64,000 nucleotides of DNA, taken from assembly GCF_963676475.1 (NCBI RefSeq), contig NZ_OY781106.1, positions 1,736,001-1,800,000 of the forward strand. Direction: 5' to 3'. The stretch is from an uncultured Celeribacter sp. Its GTDB lineage: Bacteria > Pseudomonadota > Alphaproteobacteria > Rhodobacterales > Rhodobacteraceae. Each line of letters begins with the position of its first letter. Position 1 is the stretch's first letter. A program made the position numbers and the translations under genes. Shown one piece after another: positions 33,939 through 41,967 of the stretch. Below the pieces are notes generated by a model. It saw only the letters and a list, made by a program, of their open reading frames with translations, ran no database searches and was not told the origin of the DNA.

Positions 33939-35534
33939 TTGACACAGAGGAACGGACAGCACCAAACTCTTCAAATCAAAGATGCAGGACGTATTTCCCT
34001 GTTATCACACGATATTCGTTCGACTTATGGGGAATTACAAAGCGCGCTGAAAATGTTGGCACAGGACGCGCATCTGCCGCGGCGTGTCCAGGATGAGCTG
34101 TCGCGGCTGAGCCATACCGGCGCGCATCTGGGTCGCCTGCTCGACGAAGTCTCCGAAGCGCTGTTCCATGACCACCAGAAACGCCCCCCGCCCGTTCTCA
34201 GCAGCGCGCCGCGACTGGTCCTGACGGGGCTTGTGCAACGCTGGCAGAGGATCACCGAAAAACTCGGCTCCGAACTTTTGCTCAGCGGCACGGATCACCT
34301 GCCCGACATTGCGGATCTCGATATGCTGGCCCTGGAACAGGTGCTGTCGAACCTCGTGTCCAATGCGCTTCATCATGCCGGACCTGGGCCGATCTCCATC
34401 GACATCACCCGCTCCGGGCAAGGGAGGCATGAGGAGCTCGTGTTTCGCATTCGCGACGCCGGGCCAGGCTTTCCGCCCACCGTATTGAAGACTGCCGTTC
34501 AGGCGCCCACTCCCATCGGTGCGGGCGAGCCGGGGTCCGGCTTCGGACTTCATGTAGCCTTTGACGCGACCCGGCGACTGGACGGGAAACTGACCCTGCA
34601 CAACCCGCCCGATGGCGGTGCGGAGGCCTGTTTAAGTTTGCCTTTTCCACGCCCAATCGACCCCGCGACAGAGACGGTTGCCGGAGCCTGGCGGCTTCCC
34701 GACGGATTGGTGGCGCTTTTGGTCGAAGACAGCGCCGCTTTGCGCCTCGGGCTGCGTCACGATCTTGAGTCACTCGGCCTGACTGTGATCGAAGCGCATG
34801 ACGGCATCGAGGCACTCGAACGTCTCACCTGCCCGGAGATCCTCATCGACATCGTTTTCCTCGACATCGAATTGCCGCTCTTGTCGGGCCTTCAGGTGCT
34901 GTCGCGGCTCCGCGCAGAAGACCGGCCCATTCCCCCGACGGTGGCCATCACCTCGCATGTGTTTCTGGTCAATCGCAAGACGATCCTGTCACATGGCGTC
35001 CAAGCGGTGCTCAACAAACCCGTCGGCGCCCAGCAAGACATTCTGGATGCCATCGCAACCGCATTGGAATTGGAACGCCCACTGTCATCGCAACAGCCAA
35101 AACTCTATTCCTGCGCCACGCTTGAGCAGCGTCAGCCGACGCAGAACGCGATAGAAGACGCTTTGAGAACGCTGGTCTCCCATCTGCCCAATCCGGCAGC
35201 ACGCGAGGTTCTGGTCCAGATGTCCGACGATCTGGAACACTATCTCGATCAGGCCGAGCACGCGATGCAAGGCACGCAAGGATCGGAGCGCAACGACAGT
35301 CTTGCCCGCTGTTGCCATTCTCTCTCGGCCCTCTTCGCAACGGTCAGCCTGAATGCGGCACAGCGCGACGCTCGCGTGTTGTCAGAAACCTCCGCTCAGA
35401 TGGCCTCATCGGAAATCATTGAAATTCTGAGGCATCTCCGGCAATATGCCTCAAATATTCAAACTGCAATTCATTCGATCTTAACGCGCGAGATGGACAC
35501 AAATGTCCCACCCACCCATTTTAATCGTCGATGA
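33939..35534 (+). CDS. Hybrid sensor kinase with receiver and Hpt domains
   Basis: Protein of 531 aa with no transmembrane helix and no obvious sensor domain. Phospho-acceptor His24 is in LLSHDIRSTY. The ATPase domain has N-box residues near 132-148 (LEQVLSNLVSNALHH), G1 DAGPGF at 173-178 and a Gly-rich G2 near 197-204. The receiver domain spans 257-375 with acidic Glu263-Asp264, Asp309 and Lys360. An Hpt-like domain at about 405-510 has His460 in ARCCHSL. The start is a TTG at 33939 with AAGGGG upstream; no ATG/GTG start is near. It overlaps the next gene by 32 bases, so the two form a phosphorelay pair. Confidence 0.85.
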   Translation: MTQRNGQHQTLQIKDAGRISLLSHDIRSTYGELQSALKMLAQDAHLPRRVQDELSRLSHTGAHLGRLLDEVSEALFHDHQKRPPPVLSSAPRLVLTGLVQRWQRITEKLGSELLLSGTDHLPDIADLDMLALEQVLSNLVSNALHHAGPGPISIDITRSGQGRHEELVFRIRDAGPGFPPTVLKTAVQAPTPIGAGEPGSGFGLHVAFDATRRLDGKLTLHNPPDGGAEACLSLPFPRPIDPATETVAGAWRLPDGLVALLVEDSAALRLGLRHDLESLGLTVIEAHDGIEALERLTCPEILIDIVFLDIELPLLSGLQVLSRLRAEDRPIPPTVAITSHVFLVNRKTILSHGVQAVLNKPVGAQQDILDAIATALELERPLSSQQPKLYSCATLEQRQPTQNAIEDALRTLVSHLPNPAAREVLVQMSDDLEHYLDQAEHAMQGTQGSERNDSLARCCHSLSALFATVSLNAAQRDARVLSETSAQMASSEIIEILRHLRQYASNIQTAIHSILTREMDTNVPPTHFNRR

Positions 35535-36894
35535 CGTCGCGACCCATTTAACCCTCTTTTCGGCCACATTGGAGGCCGAGGGGCATGTCGTCCTCACTGC
35601 CCGCAACAAACAGGAAGCCTTGGACCTGGCCCAAAATCAGGCCCCGGGGATTGCCCTGATCGACCTTGTTCTACCGGACGGAGACGGGGCGGAATTGATC
35701 GAAGATCTGACGGCGCGATACCCCGATCTGAAAGCCATTGCCGTCACAGCTTTTGCGACGGTCGACCGGGCCGTCGCCGCAATGCGCAACGGCGCCGTCG
35801 ATTTTCTGGTCAAACCGCTCAACCCGGATCAGTTGATCTCGGCGATCGACAACGCGCTTTCAGGCCGAAGCATTGGCACCCTGCCTGGCGAAGCAATCGG
35901 GCGCGGTGATGGCCTTGAAGGTGCACTCCATTCGTCGAAACCGATGAAGGACGTCTACGCAACCATCCGGGCCGTGGCCGGATCCGCAGCCTCCGTCTTC
36001 ATCACCGGAGAAAGCGGCACGGGCAAGGTCAAGGCCGCCGCCAGCGTCCATGCGCAATCCGGCTTCCGAGGCGGAAGCTTCGTCAAACTCGACTGTTCCA
36101 CCGCCGATCCAGACCGCATCGAAGAAGAGCTTCTGGGACATGCCGCGACCGCAGACAGCCCCGCCAGACCCGGCGCCGTTGAGCGCGCCCATGGCGGCAC
36201 GCTGTTGCTCGATGAGGTCTGCGCCCTGTCCCCCGCCATGCAGGCGCGGCTTTTGAACATTCTCCAAACGGGCGAAATTACCCCCATCGGCGGTGACATG
36301 GCCTTGCCGGTATCTTTTCGCCTGATCTGTTCCTCTACGCCCGACCCGACCGAAGAGATCGCCGCGGGCCGCTTCCGCGCGGATCTGTTTTATCGCCTGA
36401 ATGTCGTGCCCATCCATCTGCCGCCACTGCGAGAGCGCGGGCTGGAAGTGGTCGAGATCGCGGAGACCGAGCTGGACCGTCTCTGCGCGCAAGAAGGGCG
36501 ACACTTTCGCACTCTCTCGACCGGCGTCAAGGCGATCTTTCTGGATCATAGCTGGCCGGGCAACATTCGTGAGCTGATGAATGTGATCTGGAATGTCGCG
36601 CTGTTGAACGACGGGCCAGTCGTCGAGATTTCGGACCTGCCGCCCTATCTGCGTGGCATCGGTACACCTTCGGCACCGCGGTCTGAAAACGCCCCGCCAC
36701 GGTTCCCCGGACATACCGATCCGTTCGAAGGGCGCACTTTGGCGGAAATCGAGAAACATGCCATTGAAGCCGCAATTCAGGCGGCTGACGGGTCGATCCC
36801 GACGGCCGCGCGGGTGCTCGATGTCTCGCCCTCGACGCTCTACCGCAAGCTTGAAACCTGGGGCAAACCGGTGCGCGGCACGCGCAAAAGCTAA
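35503..36894 (+). CDS. NtrC-family response regulator lacking the GAFTGA loop
   Basis: Protein of 463 aa. The receiver (1-120) has Asp10-Asp11, phospho-Asp54 and Lys104. The AAA+ domain has Walker A GESGTGKV (169-176) and Walker B GGTLLLDE (231-238). A Fis-type helix-turn-helix sits at the C terminus (AARVLDVSPSTLYRKL). Where sigma-54 activators have GAFTGA, residues 212-224 read GHAATADSPARPG, and Walker A has Val instead of Glu at its end. It therefore probably does not activate sigma-54 polymerase, like Rhodobacter NtrC, which works with the housekeeping sigma factor. The start overlaps the kinase gene by 32 bases; the partner is the Hpt-bearing kinase. Confidence 0.88.
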   Translation: MSHPPILIVDDVATHLTLFSATLEAEGHVVLTARNKQEALDLAQNQAPGIALIDLVLPDGDGAELIEDLTARYPDLKAIAVTAFATVDRAVAAMRNGAVDFLVKPLNPDQLISAIDNALSGRSIGTLPGEAIGRGDGLEGALHSSKPMKDVYATIRAVAGSAASVFITGESGTGKVKAAASVHAQSGFRGGSFVKLDCSTADPDRIEEELLGHAATADSPARPGAVERAHGGTLLLDEVCALSPAMQARLLNILQTGEITPIGGDMALPVSFRLICSSTPDPTEEIAAGRFRADLFYRLNVVPIHLPPLRERGLEVVEIAETELDRLCAQEGRHFRTLSTGVKAIFLDHSWPGNIRELMNVIWNVALLNDGPVVEISDLPPYLRGIGTPSAPRSENAPPRFPGHTDPFEGRTLAEIEKHAIEAAIQAADGSIPTAARVLDVSPSTLYRKLETWGKPVRGTRKS

Positions 36895-36909
36895 AGCAAG
36901 CGCCTGATC

Positions 36910-37668
36910 TCAGACGAATTGTTCGCGCAACAGCCGCTCTTCGAGCCCGTGCCCCGGATCGAAGAGAATCCGGTGTTTGATCTTGGGCTCCGAGGCGATC
37001 TCGACCCAGAGCACCTTATCCGTGTGGCGGCTGTCGGCATCGGCCATCACCGGGCGTTTTTCCGGTTCCAGCACGTCAAACCGCACCTTCGCGGCACTGG
37101 GCAGCAAGGCCCCGCGCCAGCGCCGGGGCCGGAACGCCGCCATCGCGGTGAGGGCCAGAACATCCGAGCCGATGGGCAGGATCGGCCCGCGCGCGGAATA
37201 GTTATAGGCCGTCGAGCCAGCGGGCGTCGCCACCAGAACCCCATCACAAATCAGTTCTTCCATGCGGATTTTGCCGTCGATCGAGACGCGCAGCTTGGCC
37301 GCCTGCGGACCGGCGCGCAAAAGGGAGACTTCGTTGATCGCGAGCGCCTTGTGCTCGCGTCCATCTTCGCCGCCGGCCAGCATGGACAGCGGGTTAATCA
37401 CTTCCTCCTCGGCCTCACGCAGACGTTCGATCAGGTCCTCATCGCGAAACTCGTTCATCAGAAAGCCGATGGTGCCGCAATTCATACCGTAAACCGGCGT
37501 ATCGAGATGCATGGTTCCGTGCAGGGTCTGAAGCATGAAGCCATCTCCGCCCAAGGCGACAATCACCTCCGCTTCTTCCAGAGGCACCGCCTTATACTGC
37601 GCAGACAGCCGCTCAAGCGCGCGCTGCGCGATCTGGGCATCGCTGGCGGCAAAGGCGATTTTGACCAT
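36910..37668 (-). CDS. nadK: NAD kinase
   Basis: Protein of 252 aa phosphorylating NAD+ to NADP+. The GGDG motif (residues 40-43 in ALGGDGFMLQTLH), the NE motif region (LAINEVSLLRA) and the conserved TPAGSTAYNYSARGPIL loop are present. Convergent with the response-regulator gene and divergent from glyA. NADPH supply links it loosely with maeB and gnd in this window. Confidence 0.96.
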   Translation of the reverse strand: MVKIAFAASDAQIAQRALERLSAQYKAVPLEEAEVIVALGGDGFMLQTLHGTMHLDTPVYGMNCGTIGFLMNEFRDEDLIERLREAEEEVINPLSMLAGGEDGREHKALAINEVSLLRAGPQAAKLRVSIDGKIRMEELICDGVLVATPAGSTAYNYSARGPILPIGSDVLALTAMAAFRPRRWRGALLPSAAKVRFDVLEPEKRPVMADADSRHTDKVLWVEIASEPKIKHRILFDPGHGLEERLLREQFV

Positions 37669-37715
37669 GATGTGTCCCTTTCAGAACCGATGTTTGCGTT
37701 ATCCCTATCAAAGCT

Positions 37716-37785
37716 GTTTGGGGATTTCACCTGATTTCCTGCGGGGTTGCGCAATCCTCCTGTTGTGAAAACTGTGTCCCCAAAC
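37716..37785 (+). ncRNA. Candidate structured leader upstream of glyA
   Basis: GTTTGGGGA (37716-37724) pairs with TCCCCAAAC (37777-37785). Directly inside, TTTCAC (37725-37730) pairs with GTGAAA (37765-37770), with ACTGTG bulged on the 3' side. A small hairpin around TTGCGCAA lies in the centre. The block is 151 bases before the glyA start in the nadK-glyA gap. It does not match a riboswitch class I know. A transcript on either strand is possible. Confidence 0.35.
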
Positions 37786-37936
37786 GGTCGCGCAGTCGCG
37801 GATCGGAAACTTTCGTCTCTGCGAACCGACAGAACAGGACCGAATTCATGATCATTATGCGCCAACAAAGGGTTTTCCAAATGTGACAGAATGGCTAAGA
37901 CAGCCGCGACACTCCCAGCCTGCCAAGGAGCATATC

Positions 37937-39232
37937 ATGACGGCCAATGTCCGCGATTCCGGTTTCTTCACCGAGGCGCTCGCCTCCCGCGACCCCGAGC
38001 TGTTCGACAGCATCACCAAAGAGCTTGGCCGTCAGCGCCACGAGATCGAGTTGATCGCCTCTGAGAACATCGTCTCCGCCGCCGTAATGGAAGCGCAGGG
38101 CACCGTTCTCACCAACAAATACGCCGAAGGGTATCCGGGCCGTCGCTACTACGGGGGCTGTCAGTTCGTCGACATCACCGAGAACCTCGCCCGCGACCGC
38201 GCCAAAGAGCTCTTCGGCTGCCAATATGTGAACGTCCAGCCGAACTCCGGCTCTCAAGCGAACCAAGGCGTGTTCAACGCGCTCTTGCAACCGGGCGACA
38301 CGATCCTCGGCATGAACCTCGCCTCCGGTGGCCACCTGACCCACGGCGCGACCGTGAACCAGTCCGGCAAATGGTTCAAAGCCGTGCAATACGGCGTGCG
38401 TCAGCAAGACCAGCGCATCGACTACGATGCCGTCGCCGAGCTGGCCCGCGAGAACAAGCCGAAGCTGATCATCGCCGGTGGTTCCGCCATTCCACGCCAG
38501 ATCGACTTTGCGAAATTCCGTGAAATTGCGGACGAAGTTGGTGCAATCCTGATGGTCGATATGGCCCACTTCGCCGGTCTCGTGGCCGGTGGGGCGCACC
38601 CCTCGCCCTTCCCCTATGCCGATGTGGCGACCACCACGACGCACAAGACGCTCCGCGGCCCGCGCGGCGGCATGATCCTCACCAATGATGTCGAGATCGC
38701 CAAAAAGGTGAACTCCGCCATCTTCCCCGGCATTCAGGGCGGTCCGCTGATGCATGTCATCGCCGCGAAAGCCGTGGCCTTTGGCGAGGCGCTGCGTCCC
38801 GAGTTCAAGGAATACGCCAAGCAGGTGATCGTCAACGCTCAGGCGCTGGCCGATCAGCTGATGAAAGGCGGTCTGGACATCGTTACCGGCGGCACCGACA
38901 CCCACGTTCTGCTCGTCGACCTGCGTCCCAAAGACGTGACCGGCAAGGACACGGAAAAGGCGTTGGAGCGTGCGCATATCACCTGCAACAAAAACGGCAT
39001 CCCGTTCGACCCGCAGCCGCCGATGGTCACCTCCGGCGTCCGTCTCGGCACGCCTGCGGGCACCACGCGTGGCTTCGGTGAGGCGGAATTCCGTCAGATC
39101 GCCGACTGGATCGTCGAGGTTGTGGACGGGCTCGCGGCCAATGGCGAAGAAGGCAATGCAGAGGTCGAAGCCAAGGTGAAAGCCGAGGTCGAGGCGCTTT
39201 GCGAGAAATTCCCCCTCTATCCGAACTTGTAA
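37937..39232 (+). CDS. glyA: Serine hydroxymethyltransferase
   Basis: Protein of 431 aa interconverting serine and glycine with tetrahydrofolate. The PLP-lysine motif TTTTHKTLRGPRGGMIL is present. So are the N-terminal IELIASENIVS and the YAEGYPGRRYYGGC segment. The ATG at 37937 has AAGGAG upstream; the frame from 37883 lacks one. Monocistronic, with a strong terminator. Candidate RNA structure lies upstream. Confidence 0.98.
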   Translation: MTANVRDSGFFTEALASRDPELFDSITKELGRQRHEIELIASENIVSAAVMEAQGTVLTNKYAEGYPGRRYYGGCQFVDITENLARDRAKELFGCQYVNVQPNSGSQANQGVFNALLQPGDTILGMNLASGGHLTHGATVNQSGKWFKAVQYGVRQQDQRIDYDAVAELARENKPKLIIAGGSAIPRQIDFAKFREIADEVGAILMVDMAHFAGLVAGGAHPSPFPYADVATTTTHKTLRGPRGGMILTNDVEIAKKVNSAIFPGIQGGPLMHVIAAKAVAFGEALRPEFKEYAKQVIVNAQALADQLMKGGLDIVTGGTDTHVLLVDLRPKDVTGKDTEKALERAHITCNKNGIPFDPQPPMVTSGVRLGTPAGTTRGFGEAEFRQIADWIVEVVDGLAANGEEGNAEVEAKVKAEVEALCEKFPLYPNL

Positions 39233-39254
39233 GTTTCGAACATTCGAGACAGGT

Positions 39255-39281
39255 TAAGGGGCCTTCGGGCCCCTTTTTCAT
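39255..39281 (+). terminator. Rho-independent terminator of glyA
   Basis: AAGGGGCC-TTC-GGGCCCCTT forms the hairpin and is followed by TTTC. It lies 23 bases after the stop at 39232. Confidence 0.88.
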
Positions 39282-39298
39282 GTCCTTATTAGATATTT

Positions 39299-39670
39299 TT
39301 AGATGAGACCGCGCCAGACCATGACGGCCAGCACGAGCGCAATCGTGACAAAAACGACAAAACCGATCGTGGCGATCAGGTCCAGAGCCCCGTTCTTGCG
39401 TCGGGTCTTTACATCTTGACGTTCGAGAAAATAGCGCAATTCTTTGAAGGCCTTATCGACCTTTTTATGCGGCACCTGTTGCGCCAACCTCGGATGCGCC
39501 TCAAGGGCCATTGCCTCGATGATCACCGCCGATTTCCGACGCGCCCACCGCGGCAAACGACGTCCGGCGTGTTTCACCTTGGCCTCGAACCCTTCGCCCA
39601 TGCGCACGCCCAGGTGGTCGCGCAAAAGCACGGCAAGCTCGTCTGATCTCTGCGTCACGGAATGGTCCAT
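39299..39670 (-). CDS. Uncharacterised protein with one C-terminal transmembrane helix
   Basis: Protein of 123 aa. The basic helical N-terminal domain (LAVLLRDHLGVRMGEGFEAK) ends in a hydrophobic segment LIATIGFVVFVTIALVLAVMV near residues 97-117. This suggests a tail-anchored cytoplasmic protein. GAGGCGG precedes the start. I do not recognise the family. Divergent from the hydrolase gene. Confidence 0.7.
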   Translation of the reverse strand: MDHSVTQRSDELAVLLRDHLGVRMGEGFEAKVKHAGRRLPRWARRKSAVIIEAMALEAHPRLAQQVPHKKVDKAFKELRYFLERQDVKTRRKNGALDLIATIGFVVFVTIALVLAVMVWRGLI

Positions 39671-39722
39671 CCGCCTCTTTTAGGGGGTTTGCCGCGGGGC
39701 GCCAAGGCGCTATCTCTCAACC

Positions 39723-40505
39723 ATGTTGCACATTGACTTGAACGGTCAGCCGACCGACGCCTCGCCCCTTTTGATCGTCCACGGCCTCTTCGGCTCAGCC
39801 CGCAATTGGGGCGTGATCTCGAAACGCCTGTCCGACGAACGCCTTGTTGTCGCCATCGACCAACGCAATCACGGCGACAGCCCGCGGTTCCCGACGCAAA
39901 GCTATCCCGACATGGCGGCTGATCTGGCCGATGTTTTGGAACCTCTGGTGGCCAAACATGGGCCGTGCCACGTCATGGGCCATTCCATGGGCGGCAAGGC
40001 GGTGATGGTGCTCGCGCTCACACGTCCTGAATTGATCAAATCTCTGGTCGTGGCCGATATTTCGCCCGTCACCTACAGCCACGACAACACGCCTTTGATT
40101 GAGGCGATGCGTCGGATCGACCTGTCCCTTGTGGAAAAACGCTCCGACGCCGACAAACAACTCGCCCGCGACGTCCTGGACGCGGGCGTGCGGGCATTTT
40201 TGCTGCAAAGCCTTGTGGTGAAAGAGAAACGCTGGCTTTTGAACCTCGACGTTCTGGAAGCCGAGATGCCAAAGATCACTGGCTTCCCCGAGATTTCCGG
40301 ACAGTACAATGGCCCGACGTTCTTCCTCTCTGGTGGCGAAAGCACCTATGTCGAGCGCGACCACCGCGACCGCTCCAAAGCGCTCTTCCCGGAGGCCAAA
40401 TTCGCCTCCATCCCCGGCACGGGCCATTGGCTTCATGCCGAGAAACCTCGCGAATTCGAGGCCGCGATGCGCGCCTGGATGACAGCTGTGGATGCGAAGG
40501 GTTAG
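39723..40505 (+). CDS. Alpha/beta-fold hydrolase (YbfF-like esterase)
   Basis: Protein of 260 aa. The oxyanion segment HGLFGSARNWG (20-30), the nucleophile elbow GHSMGGKA (Ser88), an acid in the later strand region and the C-terminal His in GTGHWLHAEKP form the triad. It resembles YbfF, an esterase acting on short acyl thioesters or esters in vitro. The natural substrate is unknown. Its stop overlaps the end of the convergent small membrane protein gene by four bases. Confidence 0.88.
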   Translation: MLHIDLNGQPTDASPLLIVHGLFGSARNWGVISKRLSDERLVVAIDQRNHGDSPRFPTQSYPDMAADLADVLEPLVAKHGPCHVMGHSMGGKAVMVLALTRPELIKSLVVADISPVTYSHDNTPLIEAMRRIDLSLVEKRSDADKQLARDVLDAGVRAFLLQSLVVKEKRWLLNLDVLEAEMPKITGFPEISGQYNGPTFFLSGGESTYVERDHRDRSKALFPEAKFASIPGTGHWLHAEKPREFEAAMRAWMTAVDAKG

Positions 40506-40690
40506 GAGAATTCTTCCAGAATTTTCTTGGTGACAAACCACGTCACCGGGATCGACACGACAAAGCCGATGGCCGCAGCGATCAAAATGGGCTGAAGCGT
40601 GTCCTTGCCCATGGTCAGCGCCACGACGACGGCGGTGCCCATCAAGGTGGTGGAAATCAGCGAAAACAGGATACCGGCAAGTCGGTTCAT
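40502..40690 (-). CDS. Small two-helix membrane protein
   Basis: Protein of 62 aa with two hydrophobic helices (ILFSLISTTLMGTAVVVALT and ILIAAAIGFVVSIPVTWFV). The ATG at 40690 has GGAAGAG upstream; longer frames are not coding. Similar short proteins in this lineage are often labelled CTP synthetase by error; nothing here supports that. Function unknown. Confidence 0.75.
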   Translation of the reverse strand: MNRLAGILFSLISTTLMGTAVVVALTMGKDTLQPILIAAAIGFVVSIPVTWFVTKKILEEFS

Positions 40691-40850
40691 GGGTCTCTTC
40701 CTCATAGTCGATCGCGCGCATGTGACTTTAAGGTGATTCCGCGAGGTCGCTTTGATCGGCGTCAAATCGGGTTTGGGCGCGCGGCATGACGGCGGGAACT
40801 CTGTGAGGGGCTGACGCGTTGAGGGGGCGAAACACGAAAAGGAGTTTGCC

Positions 40851-40988
40851 ATGAAACGTGTGATGATTATGGGCGCTGTGCTTTTGTCCCTCGCCGCTTG
40901 TGAGACCGTTGAGGGGGCTGGTCAGGATATTTCCAAGGCCGGGTCTGCGATTTCGCAGGAGAGCCGTGAGGTTCAGAGTGAGATGTGA
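40851..40988 (+). CDS. Entericidin-like small lipoprotein
   Basis: Protein of 45 aa: a short signal (MKRVMIMGAVLLSLAAC) with a lipobox LAAC, then ETVEGAGQDISKAGSAIS. The TVxGAGxDIxKAG pattern is that of entericidin EcnA/EcnB lipoproteins, associated in enterobacteria with stationary-phase envelope stress. AAGGAG lies seven bases before the ATG. A terminator follows 30 bases after the stop, so it is a stand-alone transcript. No second, antidote-like copy is adjacent. Confidence 0.88.
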   Translation: MKRVMIMGAVLLSLAACETVEGAGQDISKAGSAISQESREVQSEM

Positions 40989-41017
40989 GTGGGGTTGCCG
41001 CTCAAGGGATGATGGAA

Positions 41018-41048
41018 AGCGCCTGCCCGGTTGGGTGGGCGTTTTTTT
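41018..41048 (+). terminator. Rho-independent terminator of the entericidin gene
   Basis: GCGCCTGCCC and GGGTGGGCGT pair around GGTT with one mismatch and run into TTTTTTT. Confidence 0.85.
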
Positions 41049-41072
41049 GTGAGGTCTCGGTAGAAGTGGTGA

Positions 41073-41152
41073 GGCCAGCGCCCGACCCGAGGGTGGGTGT
41101 GCAGCACCCGCCCATGGGGGCGGGTCGGGTGCTGGCCGATGCTAGGCATCGG
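41073..41152. repeat. Nested inverted-repeat block
   Basis: GGCCAGCGCCCGACCCG (41073-41089) and CGGGTCGGGTGCTGGCC (41121-41137) form a 17-base stem with one G-T mismatch. Its loop holds a second hairpin, GGGTG-TGCA-type pairing with CACCC, and the outer stem is followed by CCGATGC-TAG-GCATCGG (41136-41152). It lies beyond the entericidin terminator and right at the end of the convergent AT-rich gene. It might be a REP-like repeat, a small RNA or a border of the inserted gene. Confidence 0.5.
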
Positions 41153-41153
41153 C

Positions 41154-41882
41154 TTAATCCTTTAAGGCCACGACGCGGAAATTGTCACTAAAAGGAACGA
41201 ATTCCAAACATTTTCGGCAGCTGTCCAAGCCACGAATTACGATGCCACTCTCTGAAGACCCTATAATATTCACCTCGTATTGCTCATCGGAACTAAATAC
41301 GATCATTGCGTTTCTTTTATCATCGTATTCCGTAACAGAATATCCAAGTTGATAGGATCCGAAGCCGAGAACAAGCGCGAGCGCCACGAACAATCGTGGT
41401 AAGTGTGGCGGCCATACAGGAGGCCAGACTAGCTCCATATTATACTTTGAACTGTCAGCCTGCTCAGGAACAAATTTCAAAAATTCAACGCCAGACACAA
41501 ATATGATCAGCGAGCATACAGACATAAACATTAGCGCCAACGTGACCACACCATTAAAAAGAAACATAGATATAAACATTGTGAAAAAAATAAATGCGAT
41601 GGCGATCAGAAAATAGCGCGAGTAGCGGTGTAGCTCTACAACCCGCCTCCATGCATCTGGCGAGACAAGCTCAATGAAGTAAAGCATCAGGCGCGCTACG
41701 AAGAGTATAAACGCAAGCTTCAATCCAAATCGAAAAAGGTGATCGGCATAGAATTCATATCCAAGCAATTGCTGAATACTAGCGGGCAGGTTCTGCTGCA
41801 TCCCGAAAGAAAACAGGCTTGCTCCGCCAATAAAGCACCCAAGAACAAAGCCCAATAATTTCAAATTTAAGTCAATCTTCAA
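41154..41882 (-). CDS. AT-rich polytopic membrane protein of unknown function
   Basis: Protein of 242 aa with about five hydrophobic helices (LLGFVLGCFIGGASLFSFGM, LAFILFVARLMLYFIEL, YFLIAIAFIFFTMFISMFLF, LALMFMSVCSLIIFVSG, LFVALALVLGFGSYQLGY). A soluble tail contains CRKC. Base composition and codon use (many AAA, ATA, AAT) differ sharply from neighbours, suggesting recent acquisition. It is separated from lepA by a terminator. I recognise no family. Confidence 0.7.
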   Translation of the reverse strand: MKIDLNLKLLGFVLGCFIGGASLFSFGMQQNLPASIQQLLGYEFYADHLFRFGLKLAFILFVARLMLYFIELVSPDAWRRVVELHRYSRYFLIAIAFIFFTMFISMFLFNGVVTLALMFMSVCSLIIFVSGVEFLKFVPEQADSSKYNMELVWPPVWPPHLPRLFVALALVLGFGSYQLGYSVTEYDDKRNAMIVFSSDEQYEVNIIGSSESGIVIRGLDSCRKCLEFVPFSDNFRVVALKD

Positions 41883-41938
41883 TATCTTCCCCTTTGAGAG
41901 ATTTATCAGATTATTATGCTTATCTGATACACTTAAAG

Positions 41939-41963
41939 GAAAAAGCCGCCCCGAAGGGCGGCT
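41939..41963 (-). terminator. Rho-independent terminator of lepA
   Basis: On the minus strand AGCCGCCC-TTCG-GGGCGGCT is a perfect eight-base stem followed by TTTTTCC, immediately after the lepA stop. Confidence 0.9.
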
Positions 41964-41967
41964 CTTT

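Noticed and set aside
37716..37785. Assignment of the glyA upstream structure to a glycine, SAM/SAH or THF riboswitch
   Set aside because: I could not match the conserved cores of those classes; it is left as an unclassified structure.
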